Shown: positions 22,264 to 33,821, counted from the first letter of the stretch. The stretch is 64,000 bases of DNA from Adiantum capillus-veneris (GCA_014529385.2 CM043953.1:72421872-72485871), one strand, 5' to 3'. Program-made: numbers and translations. The notes: generated from the sequence alone by a model not told the origin.

Positions 22264-22842
22264 CTGTTGGTCAAGATTGTGTGTACTCAAGCCATGCTCG
22301 ATGTTGATCCCTCAACCAAATAGTGGTGCTTTGTAAACAAAGCAGTGGAAAAATAAAATAAAAAAATTTGACTGCGTACGAAAATTGTCACAAGCTGTGC
22401 TTGTGCCTGCATACAAGAGCTACATAGCATGTTTGAAAGCGTGATCAAACCAAAACAAAAGCTACTGCCTACCTTGGTGATTATCTTTGTTGACTCTCGA
22501 GTCGTGCTTGAGAACTTGTTGTAGTCGTAACCATGGTTCTTACCATGGTAGGGTATATCCTTGTCAATTGCATCCTTGCTCGGTGTTGTATATTTGTAAT
22601 AAGCCTTGCTCGCACGAAATTTTGATAACAAAACTCTTAATTTACCTCAATCAACGCGTCTTGTACCGACACCTTTTTTTGAAATCCGAGAGACGTGTAC
22701 AATTCAGCATGGACGATTCGGCATGGAAGAGAGCTTCAAAATCCTCCACCGGCGGTCATCTCTTTGAAATCATCGGATTTGCAATTTTAAAATCCCGCCT
22801 ATCTACCCGGTATTGCCGAGGTCATTGAATTGTGTGTGTATT

Positions 22843-23288
22843 CTATGTTGCACTCATGCAACTATGATTCCGGTGCAGATACCCTTGCATATGTATGCCG
22901 GACACCACCACTGGATGCTGTGTGCCTTCATGTTGAAGTTGCCTATAGAACCCTGGTCCTCCTTGTATAGGACATTTGTGATGGCGCCCAACTGAAGATG
23001 GCCAAAAACCGAAAAAGAGAGAGAGAAAAATGAGAAGACCTGCAACCACCATGGCGGCTCTGCGCGGAGAGATAAAACCCGCTAACCAAGACTCCTGCTG
23101 TGAATTGGGGCTCGACCCTGTGTCGAAAACTGGTGGTCTCCGCCTTGCGCTCCCATCGAATCCGCCTGCGAGCGGTTTGGTGGAGGTTGAGCTTTGCTCC
23201 CTCCCCGCCGTAAGTGGACTTACACACGGGTTCTCCTCCTCGGTTGCTCCTCCCTCCAAGGGAACTTGCCCACGACCCATACCCATGG

Positions 23289-23340
<52 letters not shown>

Positions 23341-23388
23341 ATGCACTCCTGCGAGCAGCAAATCGACCCTTCTCCTTCCCTCCTCCAT
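22843..23388 (-). CDS. Element F first ORF / first exon: signal-anchor-like protein
   Basis: ATG at 23388 lies 17 bases inside the PBS. The 181-codon frame runs through a (GA)n tract coding for a Leu-Ser repeat (23293-23337), a Gly/Glu-rich stretch, and one hydrophobic segment AAMVVAGLLIFLSLFFGF. A second ATG after the Leu-Ser tract (SSMGMGRGQVPL) could be the original start. The reading frame after the hydrophobic segment may continue in an alternative frame through splicing. Unrecognised; it may be the 5' exon of the gene whose other exons lie at 22056-22263 and 18481-18770. Confidence 0.45.
23293..23337. repeat. (GA)n microsatellite inside the element F ORF
   Basis: About 45 bp of GA. On the minus strand it encodes alternating Leu and Ser. 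Confidence 0.95.
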
Positions 23389-23405
23389 AGCTTTCCTCTC
23401 CCCTA

Positions 23406-23418
23406 GCTCTGATACCAG
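23406..23418 (-). other. Element F primer-binding site
   Basis: CTGGTATCAGAGC on the minus strand directly follows the 5' LTR end (TCCTTTCA), complementary to the initiator tRNA-Met 3' end. Confidence 0.85.
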
Positions 23419-23560
23419 TGAAAGGACAAGGGGACTGGAACATGCTCATCACCACCCAGCCATGCCCTATATAGGCCCTTGGCCTTCTAAATATAGGGAC
23501 CCCTTGACTGCATGTCCGTCCTGACCCTTGGCTATAACTGGTCCTACCATTGTCCTGACA
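23419..23560 (-). repeat. Element F 5' LTR
   Basis: 142 bp, TG...CA bounded on the minus strand, with a TATA-like box, flanked by TSD CTTGA at 23561-23565. Confidence 0.9.
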
Positions 23561-24142
23561 CTTGATTTTAGATGGTTTCATTCAGATTTTCCTGGCATCA
23601 AGCTACTACCATGGTAGTCGTTCCTTAATCCATATCATCATTGGTGGCTGTTGGGTGGTCTTGGTCTTTTGTATGCACTTGTAGAGTGAGCTTTTGGTTA
23701 GAGTTCCTACCATTCAAAGGCCATTGTCATCCAAGCTACGGGACGTTTTACTCTCTTTAGGACTTGTTTTTCCCCTTGGCTTTTTAGTTTTTACCTAGAA
23801 AATATTGTACTTGCTCTCAAAGCAGCACCATTTGGGCGTTTTTTTGAGAGAGAGAGAGAGAGATGTCTCCTTCTTTGGTCTAGCAATTTCACTCGAGCAC
23901 TCAAATAGCTAATATGATCATGTTGAAGAAGATGTCTCCTTAAGAAAACCTCTCTCAAACTCTTCAAAATCTACTTTATGCTCAACCATGAACCATCTTA
24001 CTCCACACCTGAGGTCATAACACTTCTTTAGCATTTAATCCAAACATCACGATTTCACAAAACCGACTTTGACCTCATCTTGATAACAAATATCTATTCA
24101 TTTTGGTTAACCATTATATATTTTTTCTCTCATAATTACAAA

Positions 24143-24144
<2 letters not shown>

Positions 24145-24180
<36 letters not shown>
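24145..24180. repeat. (CT)n microsatellite
   Basis: About 36 bp of uninterrupted CT. Confidence 0.97.
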
Positions 24181-24184
<4 letters not shown>

Positions 24185-24859
24185 TGGTCTATCTTCCACC
24201 CACCACTCTCTTTAATTTCGTGACTCATTTTAAGCACGCCATCATCTTGATTCTTCACCTTGTTTAAATTCACATCCAAAGCTCTCATCGTTTTATACTT
24301 AGCTAAAACAAAGTGTAAGCATGTTAAAACATATTAGCCTCTCAAAAAGTGTCTCTTAACTTAGGCTTCTCCCATTGTGAAAACTCTACATCTAAGCAAA
24401 AGGAGAAGAAATAAAATGCTATACATAAAAAAAAAAATGCTTTAAAAAATGAATTTCATTTTCGGAAGCTGTAAAGGAAAGTGTGTTTATTTATGTGTAT
24501 ATCAAAAAGTGAATGCAGCGTTTGTAAATAGCTTTTAAAATCAAGACCCCACTCTAAAAAAGGACATTATTTCTCTCGGTCTTTAATACTCACATGTCCA
24601 TCAGTAGGAGATGAACTACCTTTCATCCTTCTCTCTTATGTCTTGTTTTTATTTATTTTTTCGCAATGCTCTCTTGAATATAGAGAGAATTAAATTATAT
24701 TAGTAGCAACCCATAGAGAACTCCATGCTCAACAAAATAGGTTGAATGATGTACCTTAGATGATTCTAACATTAGAGAAAGAGATGTAAGGGTGATCGAC
24801 AACGGCAATGTTTTTTGCCCTCCCTTCCCTACGTATGCAACATGTTCTGTCTTCACCTT

Positions 24860-24860
<1 letters not shown>

Positions 24861-24909
<49 letters not shown>
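24861..24909. repeat. Compound microsatellite (GT)n(GA)n
   Basis: About 33 bp of GT running directly into about 16 bp of GA, the same compound order as at 15309 and 33482. Confidence 0.97.
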
Positions 24910-24910
<1 letters not shown>

Positions 24911-26137
24911 TTGCATCGACACGTATGTAGGGCAACACAACAGTGAGCCAATTCACATGATGCTGTGCATGTTCGCAACCAATTGCAAATTCTTTACGTT
25001 CAAATGCAAAGTTTCCACAAACTTTTGTGCGCTGGTTGCAAGCCTGCTTCATGCTTAGGGGTTGGAGCAACAAGGCAACCACGGAAAAAGACAATTGCAC
25101 CTTCTCTTTTGTTGCAAAATTCTTGGTGTTTACTACCATTGGCACTCAGAAATAGTGTTGTGTAGGTAAAGGTTGTCAAAAAGGAGCTAGGCAAAAATCC
25201 AAAATCCCCATAGGAACTTTTTGTTTTAAAGTTCTCCATGGGAAGTTAAAAAGGGTTGGTTGTTTGTTTCCAACATTTTGGCAACTAGCCCCACATGTGA
25301 ACATGCTTAGTGTTGATTATCTAATCTACTAGTTTTGGTAGATTCAAACTAGTTAGTGTAGGTGTCCTACTTGGTTCCACTAAGCGAGTTTGAACCATGT
25401 TCTTCCCTTTTAGATGGATGTCCTTGAGTAAGGAATCTCCTTGGCATAAGTAGGTGTTTCAACTGATGTAAATTCGTTGGGATAGTGCCAATGTTCATAG
25501 AAAATCTATAAACAGTTACAATGCACTCACTACATTTTCTACTTGTGTTTTTTTTGTTTGCAATTTGGAAAAACTGTAAAAAAAAAAATTAGTTACATCA
25601 AAATAACCTGCAAAGTCTTGCAAAAAAACCTGTAATTTTGAATAGCCCAATTTTTTCTTTCTATTTTAGAAAAATATCCTTTGGGAACATTGGGCAATGC
25701 TCTCCTCGTGACTATTTGACACACCCTTGTTAGGTGGGATCGACGGTTCACGATCTTTGGATAATGTGGACTGCCCGTTTATTCCCAAGAATAAAAAGAT
25801 TTCGGCCAGGTCTGTTCCACGACCTAAACCCAGCACCGAATTTTGATAGCGTAACGACATAAAATGGCTCACAAAGCAAAAAAACCAGCCATAATGAGTA
25901 ACCATAGAGGCCATACATGTGCCCAAACCAAGCATGCAGTAGCAACTCTCTGAAAGCTGTAGTGGAAAGGGTGCAAATGATGTAGCAAGTAAATAGCTGT
26001 GAACTTGTCTCCACCTATACCTGTAAGTCGACATGGCTATGGTGAAAAAATCATAGAAAGTCTATCTCTGAACCACAAAAGGCATACATCATTGAGCTTG
26101 TGCACATGCCACCGAGAGCGGATCAAGAACCGTTGTT

Positions 26138-26338
26138 CTTTGATACCACTTGTAAGTGTGCGCAAAAGTGCGTGCGTGTGAGTATAAGTGCGGTGTAGTG
26201 CAACAGGACACAAGGTGTGGTGGAGCTAGGTGAGAAGATTAACTCACCACTCCTTATTCTTTCCACAAAACCAAAGAATAAGGGTTAGTAGTTAGTGATG
26301 GAGGGCTAGCCAGTTGACCTGGACCCTAGCAAATAACA
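26138..26338 (-). repeat. Possible short LTR with PBS, single copy
   Basis: On the minus strand a TG-initial, CA-final segment of 188 bp (26338-26151: TGTTATTTGC to CACTTACA) is followed by AG and then TGGTATCAAAG (26148-26138), a PBS-like sequence. No second copy is seen in the window, so this may be a truncated short-LTR element. Confidence 0.35.
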
Positions 26339-26833
26339 TTGAAACCAAGGTTTTAGGTGTCCCAATTGTGTCAATACTATGTGCTTGTACATATTTAGTT
26401 GATCTACACAAAAAGTTTGAAGTTATATGAGGTTTTGAATGCTTCTGTATCAACAATTAAAATATCAAACTTTTCTCATGTGCAGTTTTGAATATTTGAA
26501 ATGATCGACTAATTGTTGCTTACCAAAGCATGTATACTCGGGTAAGCAATGTATCACTTTCTAAAATGCACAAATACATCAAAAACGTATTTTTCTTTGT
26601 ATACAACGATATGCTTGAAATGGCCATATCAAACATGTAGAACTTCACATTATTTTATATACTCTCAAATAAATTTTTTTCACATGAAACTTTGCAATTA
26701 TCTATAGCACAATTGTGGAAAAGTCACACAAAATTTTCTGCAAGGTCTCTTCATTTTCTCTTGAGCTTATACAGTCGATTTCTTTAAAGCATCAATCGCA
26801 CTCTTACGTCCACTTGATTATTTTAGCTCTCGA

Positions 26834-27071
26834 GCAAGGTTATATTTTTAAAAGATCCTTCACTTGACATATTTAAGCATATCACGAGGGTTTTCTGAAA
26901 TACATCGTCTGATGCAAGTAGCATTTGATCTAAATTTGTTAAAAAAACACACTTCAAAATGCAAGGTTATATTTTTAAAAGAGCCTCTAGCTGACATATT
27001 TAAGCATAACACGAGGATTTTCTAAAATACATCGTCTAATGCAAGTTGCATTTAATCTAAATTTGTAAAAA
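26834..27071. repeat. Tandem duplication, period 127 bp
   Basis: GCAAGGTTATATTTTTAAAA begins both copies (26834 and 26961). The copies then share TGACATATTTAAGCATA, CACGAGG, ACATCGTCT and TAAATTTGT, with scattered substitutions. Confidence 0.9.
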
Positions 27072-27599
27072 CAGGATACCAAACGAGTGTTAAGGCAAAA
27101 GACAATGTTGTAGAACCATACTACAAGTGAGCCCGGTTGTTTTGTTTCAACATAGACTAAGCATTGTAGGCATCAAATGCTACTTAAACATGTAAAATTA
27201 ATGCGTTAGTTGTCTTTATCTTCTCTCTCCTATTATTGTATCTCTTCCTCTTGCTCTCATTCTATCCTTACTATTCTCTTGGTGTGTGCTTTGTCTTTGT
27301 TAGAGCCGAGTCTCATTATTCACCTAGCAAATAATGAGATTATTCCTCGAGATGTTGTCTTATCCCACTACTATACAAAGAAAATGATACCTTTCCAAAG
27401 ACGAGGAAGAATACGTTGTGGAACTCTCCTAAAAGAGTTCTCATTGTTAGTATCCTCCAATACCTCCAAGTACAAGAACACTCACATGTATTTGTAGTAC
27501 TACTACTTTTGAGAGACTTGTCATTTTAAACATAATCAATTTTTAGCCAATTAAACAATACTAACAAAACACAACTAATCTCACTAGATCAGAGGATAA
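27072..27599. other. No feature recognised
   Basis: AT-rich sequence with a short CT-rich stretch near 27215. One plus-strand ORF (27210-27497) has no recognisable content. Confidence 0.4.
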
Positions 27600-28340
27600 G
27601 CTCTTACTTACCATTGAAGGTACATGCACCAACCACCACCACTTTTGACTCGTGACCACAAAATACCCATTACATGCTAATTGTGGAGGATGTGGGAGCT
27701 CAATGATGAGGAAGTTTCTACAAAACAGCTTAGTGCCGGCTTGCCATTGATGTGTACTCATCAACATTGCGGTACCCCTATGAGCTTATAATGTCGTCTA
27801 GCGCATCCCCAAATTGGTTAAATGGAATATGTTCTATCCCATTTGTGTCCACGTAGAGGTTATAATCCTTGTAGAGAGCCCGGAAGCGATACTTTCTTCA
27901 CTCCTAGCGGTATTTCAGCTCCTGAATCATACCTCACCTTCTTAACAACTTCTCAAAAGTCACAATGGCCTACACAAGAGTAAGAAAAAAAGAGAGTAAT
28001 ACACTACTCAATGTTCCTCTTTGTAATTGAAAACAAATGTCAACCATCTCTCACATGGCCTACAAATACATAAGACGACGCTGCTTGATGCTCCTCTTGG
28101 AAGGAAGAGGAAAAAAGGTTCTAATTACCCAAAGAGCATAAGCTTAATTGAGCCCTCATCATGTAAAACCAAGGCTGATGGTTCAAGGCTCACATGCTGA
28201 ACTCGATGGGTATTACCAATTGCTCCAATGGGGAAGTCATTCCCACAATATGACCCCTTGTGGGCATGGTGTGTAGCACGTCCAGTTGGATATGTATAAA
28301 GTTCTCCCTACTACCTTCCCCTGCGCGAATGGTTTATGAA
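27600..28340 (-). pseudogene. Possible exon remnants of an unidentified gene
   Basis: Three open minus-strand pieces sit next to splice-like sites. About 28330-28135 reads CGNDFPIGAIGNTHRVQHVS, then LEPSALVLHDEGSIKLMLFG. About 27890-27785 reads YRFRALYKDYNLYVDTNGIE, then HIPFNQFGDALDDI. About 27720-27612 reads NFLIIELPHPPQLACNGYFV and has acceptor CTGTTTTGTAG and donor GTAAGT. Order and strand agree, but frames between them contain stops, and no family is recognised. It could be a decayed host gene. Confidence 0.35.
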
Positions 28341-29036
28341 AAAGGGTTATCATTAACTTGCCCTCTGGCTCTAATCAACCACAATCCACGATTGCTACAA
28401 GAGTTCCATGCTTTACTCCCCTTGTGTAGGCAAAAACTAAATTTCTAGAAAGACCAACTTGCAAAAAGGCATGCCTACCACTCATAGCAAACGTTCTTTC
28501 TCAATACCATCTGTGTTGCACCGCCAACTACTGTATGTCACCTCCAAAAATGCCCTTGTAAAGATTTAATGTTGCAGCTCTTCCTTAAGCCTCTGAATAG
28601 AATCACATATGAGACCACTTACGATCGCCTGGAATATGTAAAGAGGTCATAGCAATCATGCTTGTGTGCAAAAGAGGACCATTGCTTGAAAGAAGACACA
28701 CTCCCCTTTCAAATATCCATCCCCCAGCATGCACGTTTCCCAAAATACACACTCAACCATTGCAGATTTTTATGCATAACATACCAAACATCCTTCCTTT
28801 TCTTGCTCGTTGCCTGCTTACTCTTCTTTTGGAAGGAAATCTTCAAACACATTTGATCGGTAAACACAGATGACCCAAGTCTGCCTTCCTCAGAATGGGT
28901 GCCATGAGTAGTTTAACAGATGCTTGCAATCAACCCAATGCTCCGTTAGATTCTTGGCCCACTAGTTAAGGCTTTCATTTTATTTAATGTTACAATTATC
29001 CCATCCAAGCTTTAGCTGTGGAGGTCGCAAAGGACA
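28341..29036. other. Intergenic, no gene supported
   Basis: Unique-looking sequence downstream of the host gene. Short ORFs only; nothing recognised. Confidence 0.4.
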
Positions 29037-29185
29037 CTCACAATGGAAACGAATCAACTAAAGAACCCATCAGTTGGTTTGCTGCCAGTGTAGCTTCTCA
29101 TTCGCAGAGACTCACAATGGAAGCGAAATCAACTAAAGAACCCACCAGTTGGTTTGCTGCCAGTGTAGCTTCTCATTCGCAGAGA
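29037..29185. repeat. Tandem duplication, period 74-75 bp
   Basis: Two copies (29037-29110 and 29111-29185) share CTCACAATGGAA, AACTAAAGAACCCA, CAGTTGGTTTGCTGCCAGTG and TAGCTTCTCATTCGCAGAGA. They differ by a few substitutions and one extra A. The pair lies about 240 bp beyond the stop codon of the host gene. Confidence 0.93.
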
Positions 29186-29422
29186 CTCTTAACACAAAAA
29201 AAAACTTAGCCTTTTGGCTGTGCCCATGTACATATATGCATATAGACTATCTATGATGTCATATGCATACACCATGTAGATATATGCCCAAATAAGGTCA
29301 AAACTTGAGCTGCTGAGGAGGAACCACTCTTTGAATGCACAGAACTGCTGCTGAAGCGTTGCAAATGTTCATCGCGAACCTTCTGCAGTGGGCATCAAGA
29401 GCTCTCATTCACGAGAACATGC

Positions 29423-32400
29423 TCATTGTTGAATTGATAATGAGCCCTCCAAGTACTGCAGAAGAAAGCTTACTAACGCAATCAACAAGCATATGAGAGC
29501 AACTTCTACTGGCAGATATCTCAGCACTTTGCTGGAAAAAGTGCTCCTTGACTGCAAGCCAACAGCTCCTGTAAACACCTCATCATTTTCCCTTTTATTG
29601 CTATCAGATGCATGTTGAGAACATGGCCATCGTGCAATCTCTTGGAGATTATCCGTTGAATCATCGTTGCTCATTAGTTCTTCAATCTCTTGCTGCTTGG
29701 TGTCAATTCTACTATGGGCTATACCAACCTCCGGTCGCTTGTCTTCCTGCATCATTGGCAAAAGCGTAACAGAATCAATAACATATTTCACAAGCATAAG
29801 ACAAAAGGTGAATCCTCACATAGGCATTTTAAAACAAAATGTAAAGTTAATGTGATCCTTTGATGAAGGGACCCGTTCACTACCTCAACAAAGGCACAAA
29901 AGAATGTATGCAGTACGTTTCACTTCCGGTAAAGAGTAACTACTTAACGCATGGTTTATAAGAGTTTTCCTATGCCAACAACAACATAGAAACAGGGGAA
30001 AAATACCTTTGACCCAAGTGTGGTGGAGCTGTTCTCAACCTCTTCTGCACTTGCTCTGGGGAGCTCATCGTCTTCATCTCTGCTATCTTCCAATAGTGCA
30101 AGAACAGGGCTAAGCTCATCATCTTCTTCTCTGCTATCTTCCAATGGTGCAGGAAGGGAGCTGTAAATGGAAACAATGTTTCTAATGAGCACACTTGATA
30201 CCAAGAGTCAAAAAAATGAGGCCCCGAAAACAATACCAAGGATACTCATACAATCATATGCCACAGTTGGATCGCATTCCCTTACCCTGGTTGCTCTGTT
30301 TCAATTCCCACATCGTTCTCAGCATTGTCATTGGCAACACCAGCAGAAATAGCTATCTCATTCTCACTAGAATGCAGAACAGGTTCCTTGCCTTCGAATT
30401 CTTCCAAGGGGCCACCCTTCATACTAGGCAATTTCTGTGTCGGTTCTCCCCTAGGCAGAACTTGAGAGTTGTCAGTAGAAAGTCCCTCCATTCCTTCCAA
30501 ATTTGTTTCCTCAGCACCTCCCAAGCCAGCTCTGTCATGCCTTGAATTCTGGATGTCGTCTTTAATAATCTCAGAGATGGTATCATCATCCCCACTCGCT
30601 TGCATTGCAGGTTCCTCTGCAACAAGACTCTCTTCCAAGGAGCCAAGCTCCAAACCATTCATCTTTTGTATTGGTTCCACATTATCGACCACCAGGTTGT
30701 TGATAGAAACTTCTGGATCTTCTTTCAAACTTTCCATGTCATGTGTTGCAAATGGGATATCATTATTTCTACTATCCACCATGTGAACATCATGTTCAGT
30801 AGATTGCATTGGAGCTTCCTCTATACTCACCAAACCAGTCACTTTCTTTGTCCATTCCTGGGTGGCGGGCTGAACATGCACATCTACAACCTGGTTATTG
30901 GTGGAAACTCCCATTGTTTCCTGTGAATCTATCAGCCCTTCGATCTCCAACTTCGGCATGTCTGGCAAATCTAGGTTGCCCACATGAACATCATCTCCCT
31001 TACTAACTTGTGGATTAATCTCATCATTATTCCCTATGCCAGGCATGTCTTCTACTGAAGGACCTAAATGCTCAACCTTACCTGTTGCGTGTGGAATGTC
31101 CTCTGATACTCCCATCGTAGCTTGCAAATTCCTTTCGAAGGCGGTCTCAAAAAAACCACGGTATGCTACTTCCTGTGCTGATTGCAAACTAGACCCATCA
31201 TCCGGAGTAAAGCCTACAAGCTGGCAAGGATAATTGCTTGCTTTATCAAATAAAACTTTGCCATTAATGCATGCTGGCTCAGGAAGTGCTTCCTTTCGTA
31301 AGGTTACGTTGAAATCCTCATTTGGACTTTCAGTCTCTGCTTGTACAGTTGTTTCGGAGGATGTGGAATCAAGATTGTTAAACTCACCCAATGATCTAGC
31401 ATCAGAAAGTAACTTGCCGTTGACTCTTGCAGATTCTGTTCCCTCTCCCTTCAATTTCATCAAAAATTCGCCTTCAAGAGCTACGCAATTATCTGACAGT
31501 ATCTCAACATTGACCTCATTGATCTCACTATTAGAGACATTGTTGCAGCTATTCCTCGTTGGAAGAGGCTTTCCATCAACATCAAGCTCATCACTCGAGT
31601 CAGTAAAACCCTCATTTGAATCAAAGCCCTCGTCTGCCGGAGGGGAAATTATTTCCTCCATTGCAGGCAATTCCCCGCCCTTTTTAGCCTCAACCTCAGA
31701 ACAACTTTTGTCCTCAACTACATGAATGTCTTCTTGGCCAACCTGCTCTGATGCACCAACAAAACTAGGCGTTGTTGCCACCAACGAGGTTTCCATAGCC
31801 TCATCTGCAAGTACCAAGGGCTTCACCGGTGCACTGCTCACCTCTTGCAAGGAGCTTTCAGACATGGAATCAGAAAGAGAGTTACATCCGCTTGTTGAAT
31901 GATCTTGTTCATCTTTCAAATCAGACATTTCGTCAACAAAAAACTCGAGAAGCCTCCCATTTATGAGTACAGGAGATGGCAGCTGACCTGCAGAGCTTCT
32001 ATCATCATCCCCATCTTCCCCGGTATCTTCGTCCTCCACAGTGCCAATATAGTTTGCTTCTTCTGCTTCTTGTTCCTCTTCTTCTTCTCTTTCTTCTGAT
32101 GTCGTTACCACAACACTCTGCAAAGCTTTCAAGGAAGGGCCATCAAGGGTAAGGGTAGCTTTCACCTTGACAGTTATTTCAGAAATCTCTCCATCCTCGT
32201 CAATACTTTCTCCTTCTTCTACAGTTTTCACTTTCCTCACGCCTCCCTCGGCATTTGCAATTTTTTTTCCATCAAGAGCCTCTGCTTCTTCCTTCTGACC
32301 CTCATCTTCGTCTCCACTGCCCTTCTGTGATAATAAGCCATCTTTCTTCGCATTGACCAGAAATTCCAGGTCTGTGACAAGCTTTGCATATTTACATGCT

Positions 32401-32648
32401 CCCTCTATGGAGCCACCAGCAGTGCAGTGGGGGTCATTTTCATCATTTACCTCATGCAGAAGAGGAGAATTACCTGCATGCTCCCGATCATTCTTGCTTT
32501 GAAGAGACCTCTTCCAGCGGAGAGCACGCCTGGCTGCGAAGCTGGCAGCTACAGCTGCAAAAATCCCAATTGCTATGCCAGGAAGTGGATTTGGAGACGG
32601 AGAAGGCGAGGAACTTTGCTTTGAGCGCCTGTTTATGGGAGGCGCCAT
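29423..32648 (-). CDS. Host gene, three exons: acidic protein of about 946 aa with N- and C-terminal membrane segments
   Basis: Exon 1 is 32648-30286, exon 2 is 30160-30007, exon 3 is 29746-29423 (stop). Donors are GTAAGG and GTATTT; acceptors are TTTACAG and GATGCAG; phases agree. The first ATG is at 32648, followed by a basic stretch (PPINRRSKQ) and a hydrophobic segment GIAIGIFAAVAASFAARRAL near residues 24-43. The long middle is Glu/Asp/Ser-rich and probably disordered. The motif NG(K/R)(L/V)L occurs three times, and three degenerate repeats of about 70 residues begin near 582, 648 and 724 (STNNQVVDV, SINNLVVDN, STDNSQVLP). Exon 2 has a duplicated LEDSR-EDDEL. Exon 3 ends with the hydrophobic VEVALICLLIALVSFLLQYL. 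I do not recognise the family; a membrane-anchored scaffold is a guess. Confidence 0.85.
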
Positions 32649-33000
32649 GAAAGCTGCGGGTTTATGCAATCCTGCCCACCTTGAGTAGCGTTGCTTGCTC
32701 GTATATTTGAGGAGGAGGAGGAGAGACAGAGAGAGAGAGCGAGAGGGGGGCTGCGGAGCGCACGTGGGTGTGGGGAATTAGATGATGAAGAAGGCAGGAA
32801 CCTGCCGAGAAGTGTGCATGCAAAACTGGATGTCTGAGAGAGAGAGAGAGAGAGAGAAGAGAGAGGGCGCCGGCCCTTCTCGTGTGGGTGTACAGCTGCT
32901 CACACCAGGAGAGGGGATATTGACCACTGGGAGTGTGGTGGTGGTGCTCCTCCCTCCCCCTGGGATGCTGGGGGGTACCATTTTGTCCATATGTTAAATC
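32649..33000 (-). promoter_or_regulatory. 5' leader and promoter region of the host gene
   Basis: Upstream of the start codon the coding strand is rich in pyrimidine tracts: CTCCTCCTCC near 32715 and CT repeats at about 32728-32742 and 32835-32865. These resemble the CT-rich patches and GAGA-type repeats common in plant leaders. No convincing TATA box is placed. Confidence 0.4.
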
Positions 33001-33480
33001 AACTTTCAAAGGATTCCAACTTTGTCCGCTACCTCCGACCTTGGAAGTTAAAAAGGGTTTAATTTGGAAGGTTCTCGTTGAAATGGAAGGTTCCTTTTAG
33101 TAACTTTATAATTGTAATCATAATCATCCTAAAGTGACTTCTAAAGCCCCATCCCATGGAAAGCTTGGATACACAACTTGCACATGCGCATGTCGGGGTG
33201 CTACCCTTGTCGAAAACAATGAAGCTTCCCGCCCTCAACTATGCAAATTTTGGCGGAGTTGTTGCTTTTGCCCAACGCATAAGACAAACAACTTGTCAAG
33301 CTTTTGGCTTTCGTAAAACACTTCGCTCCTTGCTTATGTAAAATTTCCCCCCGCTACCTTGGTGTCGAAACTACTCTAGCACATATGTGTGTTTGAATAT
33401 GGAAATACATGAACCAATAGGTAAGAGGCACATGTTGTTGCGCGGAGGAGCTCACGAGCAAGAAGGAGGGGGAAATGAGA

Positions 33481-33647
<167 letters not shown>

Positions 33648-33820
33648 ATGATATGTGAAAGAAAACAGTAGAAAGTGAGATATTCATTGAATTTATAGAC
33701 ATTGCTTACACAGAGTTCTCAAATGAGTAGGTCTCTCAAATTTTGCAAGCTGGTCTATTCAACCAGAATCTACAGAGAGGCTTAGTTTGTTTGTGAAGTA
33801 AAAAAGGGACCAACGACACG

Positions 33821-33821
<1 letters not shown>

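Larger units (their letters stand above)
18199..23560 (-). mobile_element. Element F: short-LTR retrotransposon carrying gene-like, intron-bearing cargo
   Basis: Minus-strand element of 5362 bp with near-identical terminal direct repeats (18199-18342 and 23419-23560). Read on its own strand, each repeat starts TGTCA and ends TTTCA. The PBS (CTGGTATCAGAGC) touches the right LTR and a purine tract (CCAAGGGGAGAGTAA) touches the left LTR. TSD CTTGA. LTRs of about 143 bp are TRIM-sized, but TRIMs are normally under about 1.5 kb in total. The 5.1-kb interior shows no gag, protease, RT or integrase. Instead it has open segments with plausible GT-AG borders in the same orientation as the element. It must depend on other elements for enzymes. 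Confidence 0.82.
18194..23565. repeat. 5-bp target-site duplication of element F
   Basis: CTTGA occurs at 18194-18198 and at 23561-23565, immediately outside the two LTRs. Confidence 0.8.
23566..26137. other. Intergenic DNA, no gene supported
   Basis: AT-rich, with small simple repeats: GA at about 23846-23863, CT at 24145-24180, TG then GA at 24861-24909. ORFs here are frame shadows of these repeats or short. A hydrophobic minus-strand ORF at 25748-26014 (ELLLHAWFGHMYGLYGYSLW) is unrecognised. Confidence 0.5.

Noticed and set aside
18481-23388. Assigning the element F cargo to a named membrane protein family
   Set aside because: Several families were considered, but no diagnostic motif was found; left unnamed.
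22854-23581. Alternative overlapping ORFs across the F 5' LTR and first exon
   Set aside because: They read through the LTR or in a shadow frame; the frame starting at ATG 23388 was preferred.
30195-32650. Several plus-strand ORFs opposite the host gene
   Set aside because: Shadows of exon 1; the minus strand has continuous coding with good splice sites.
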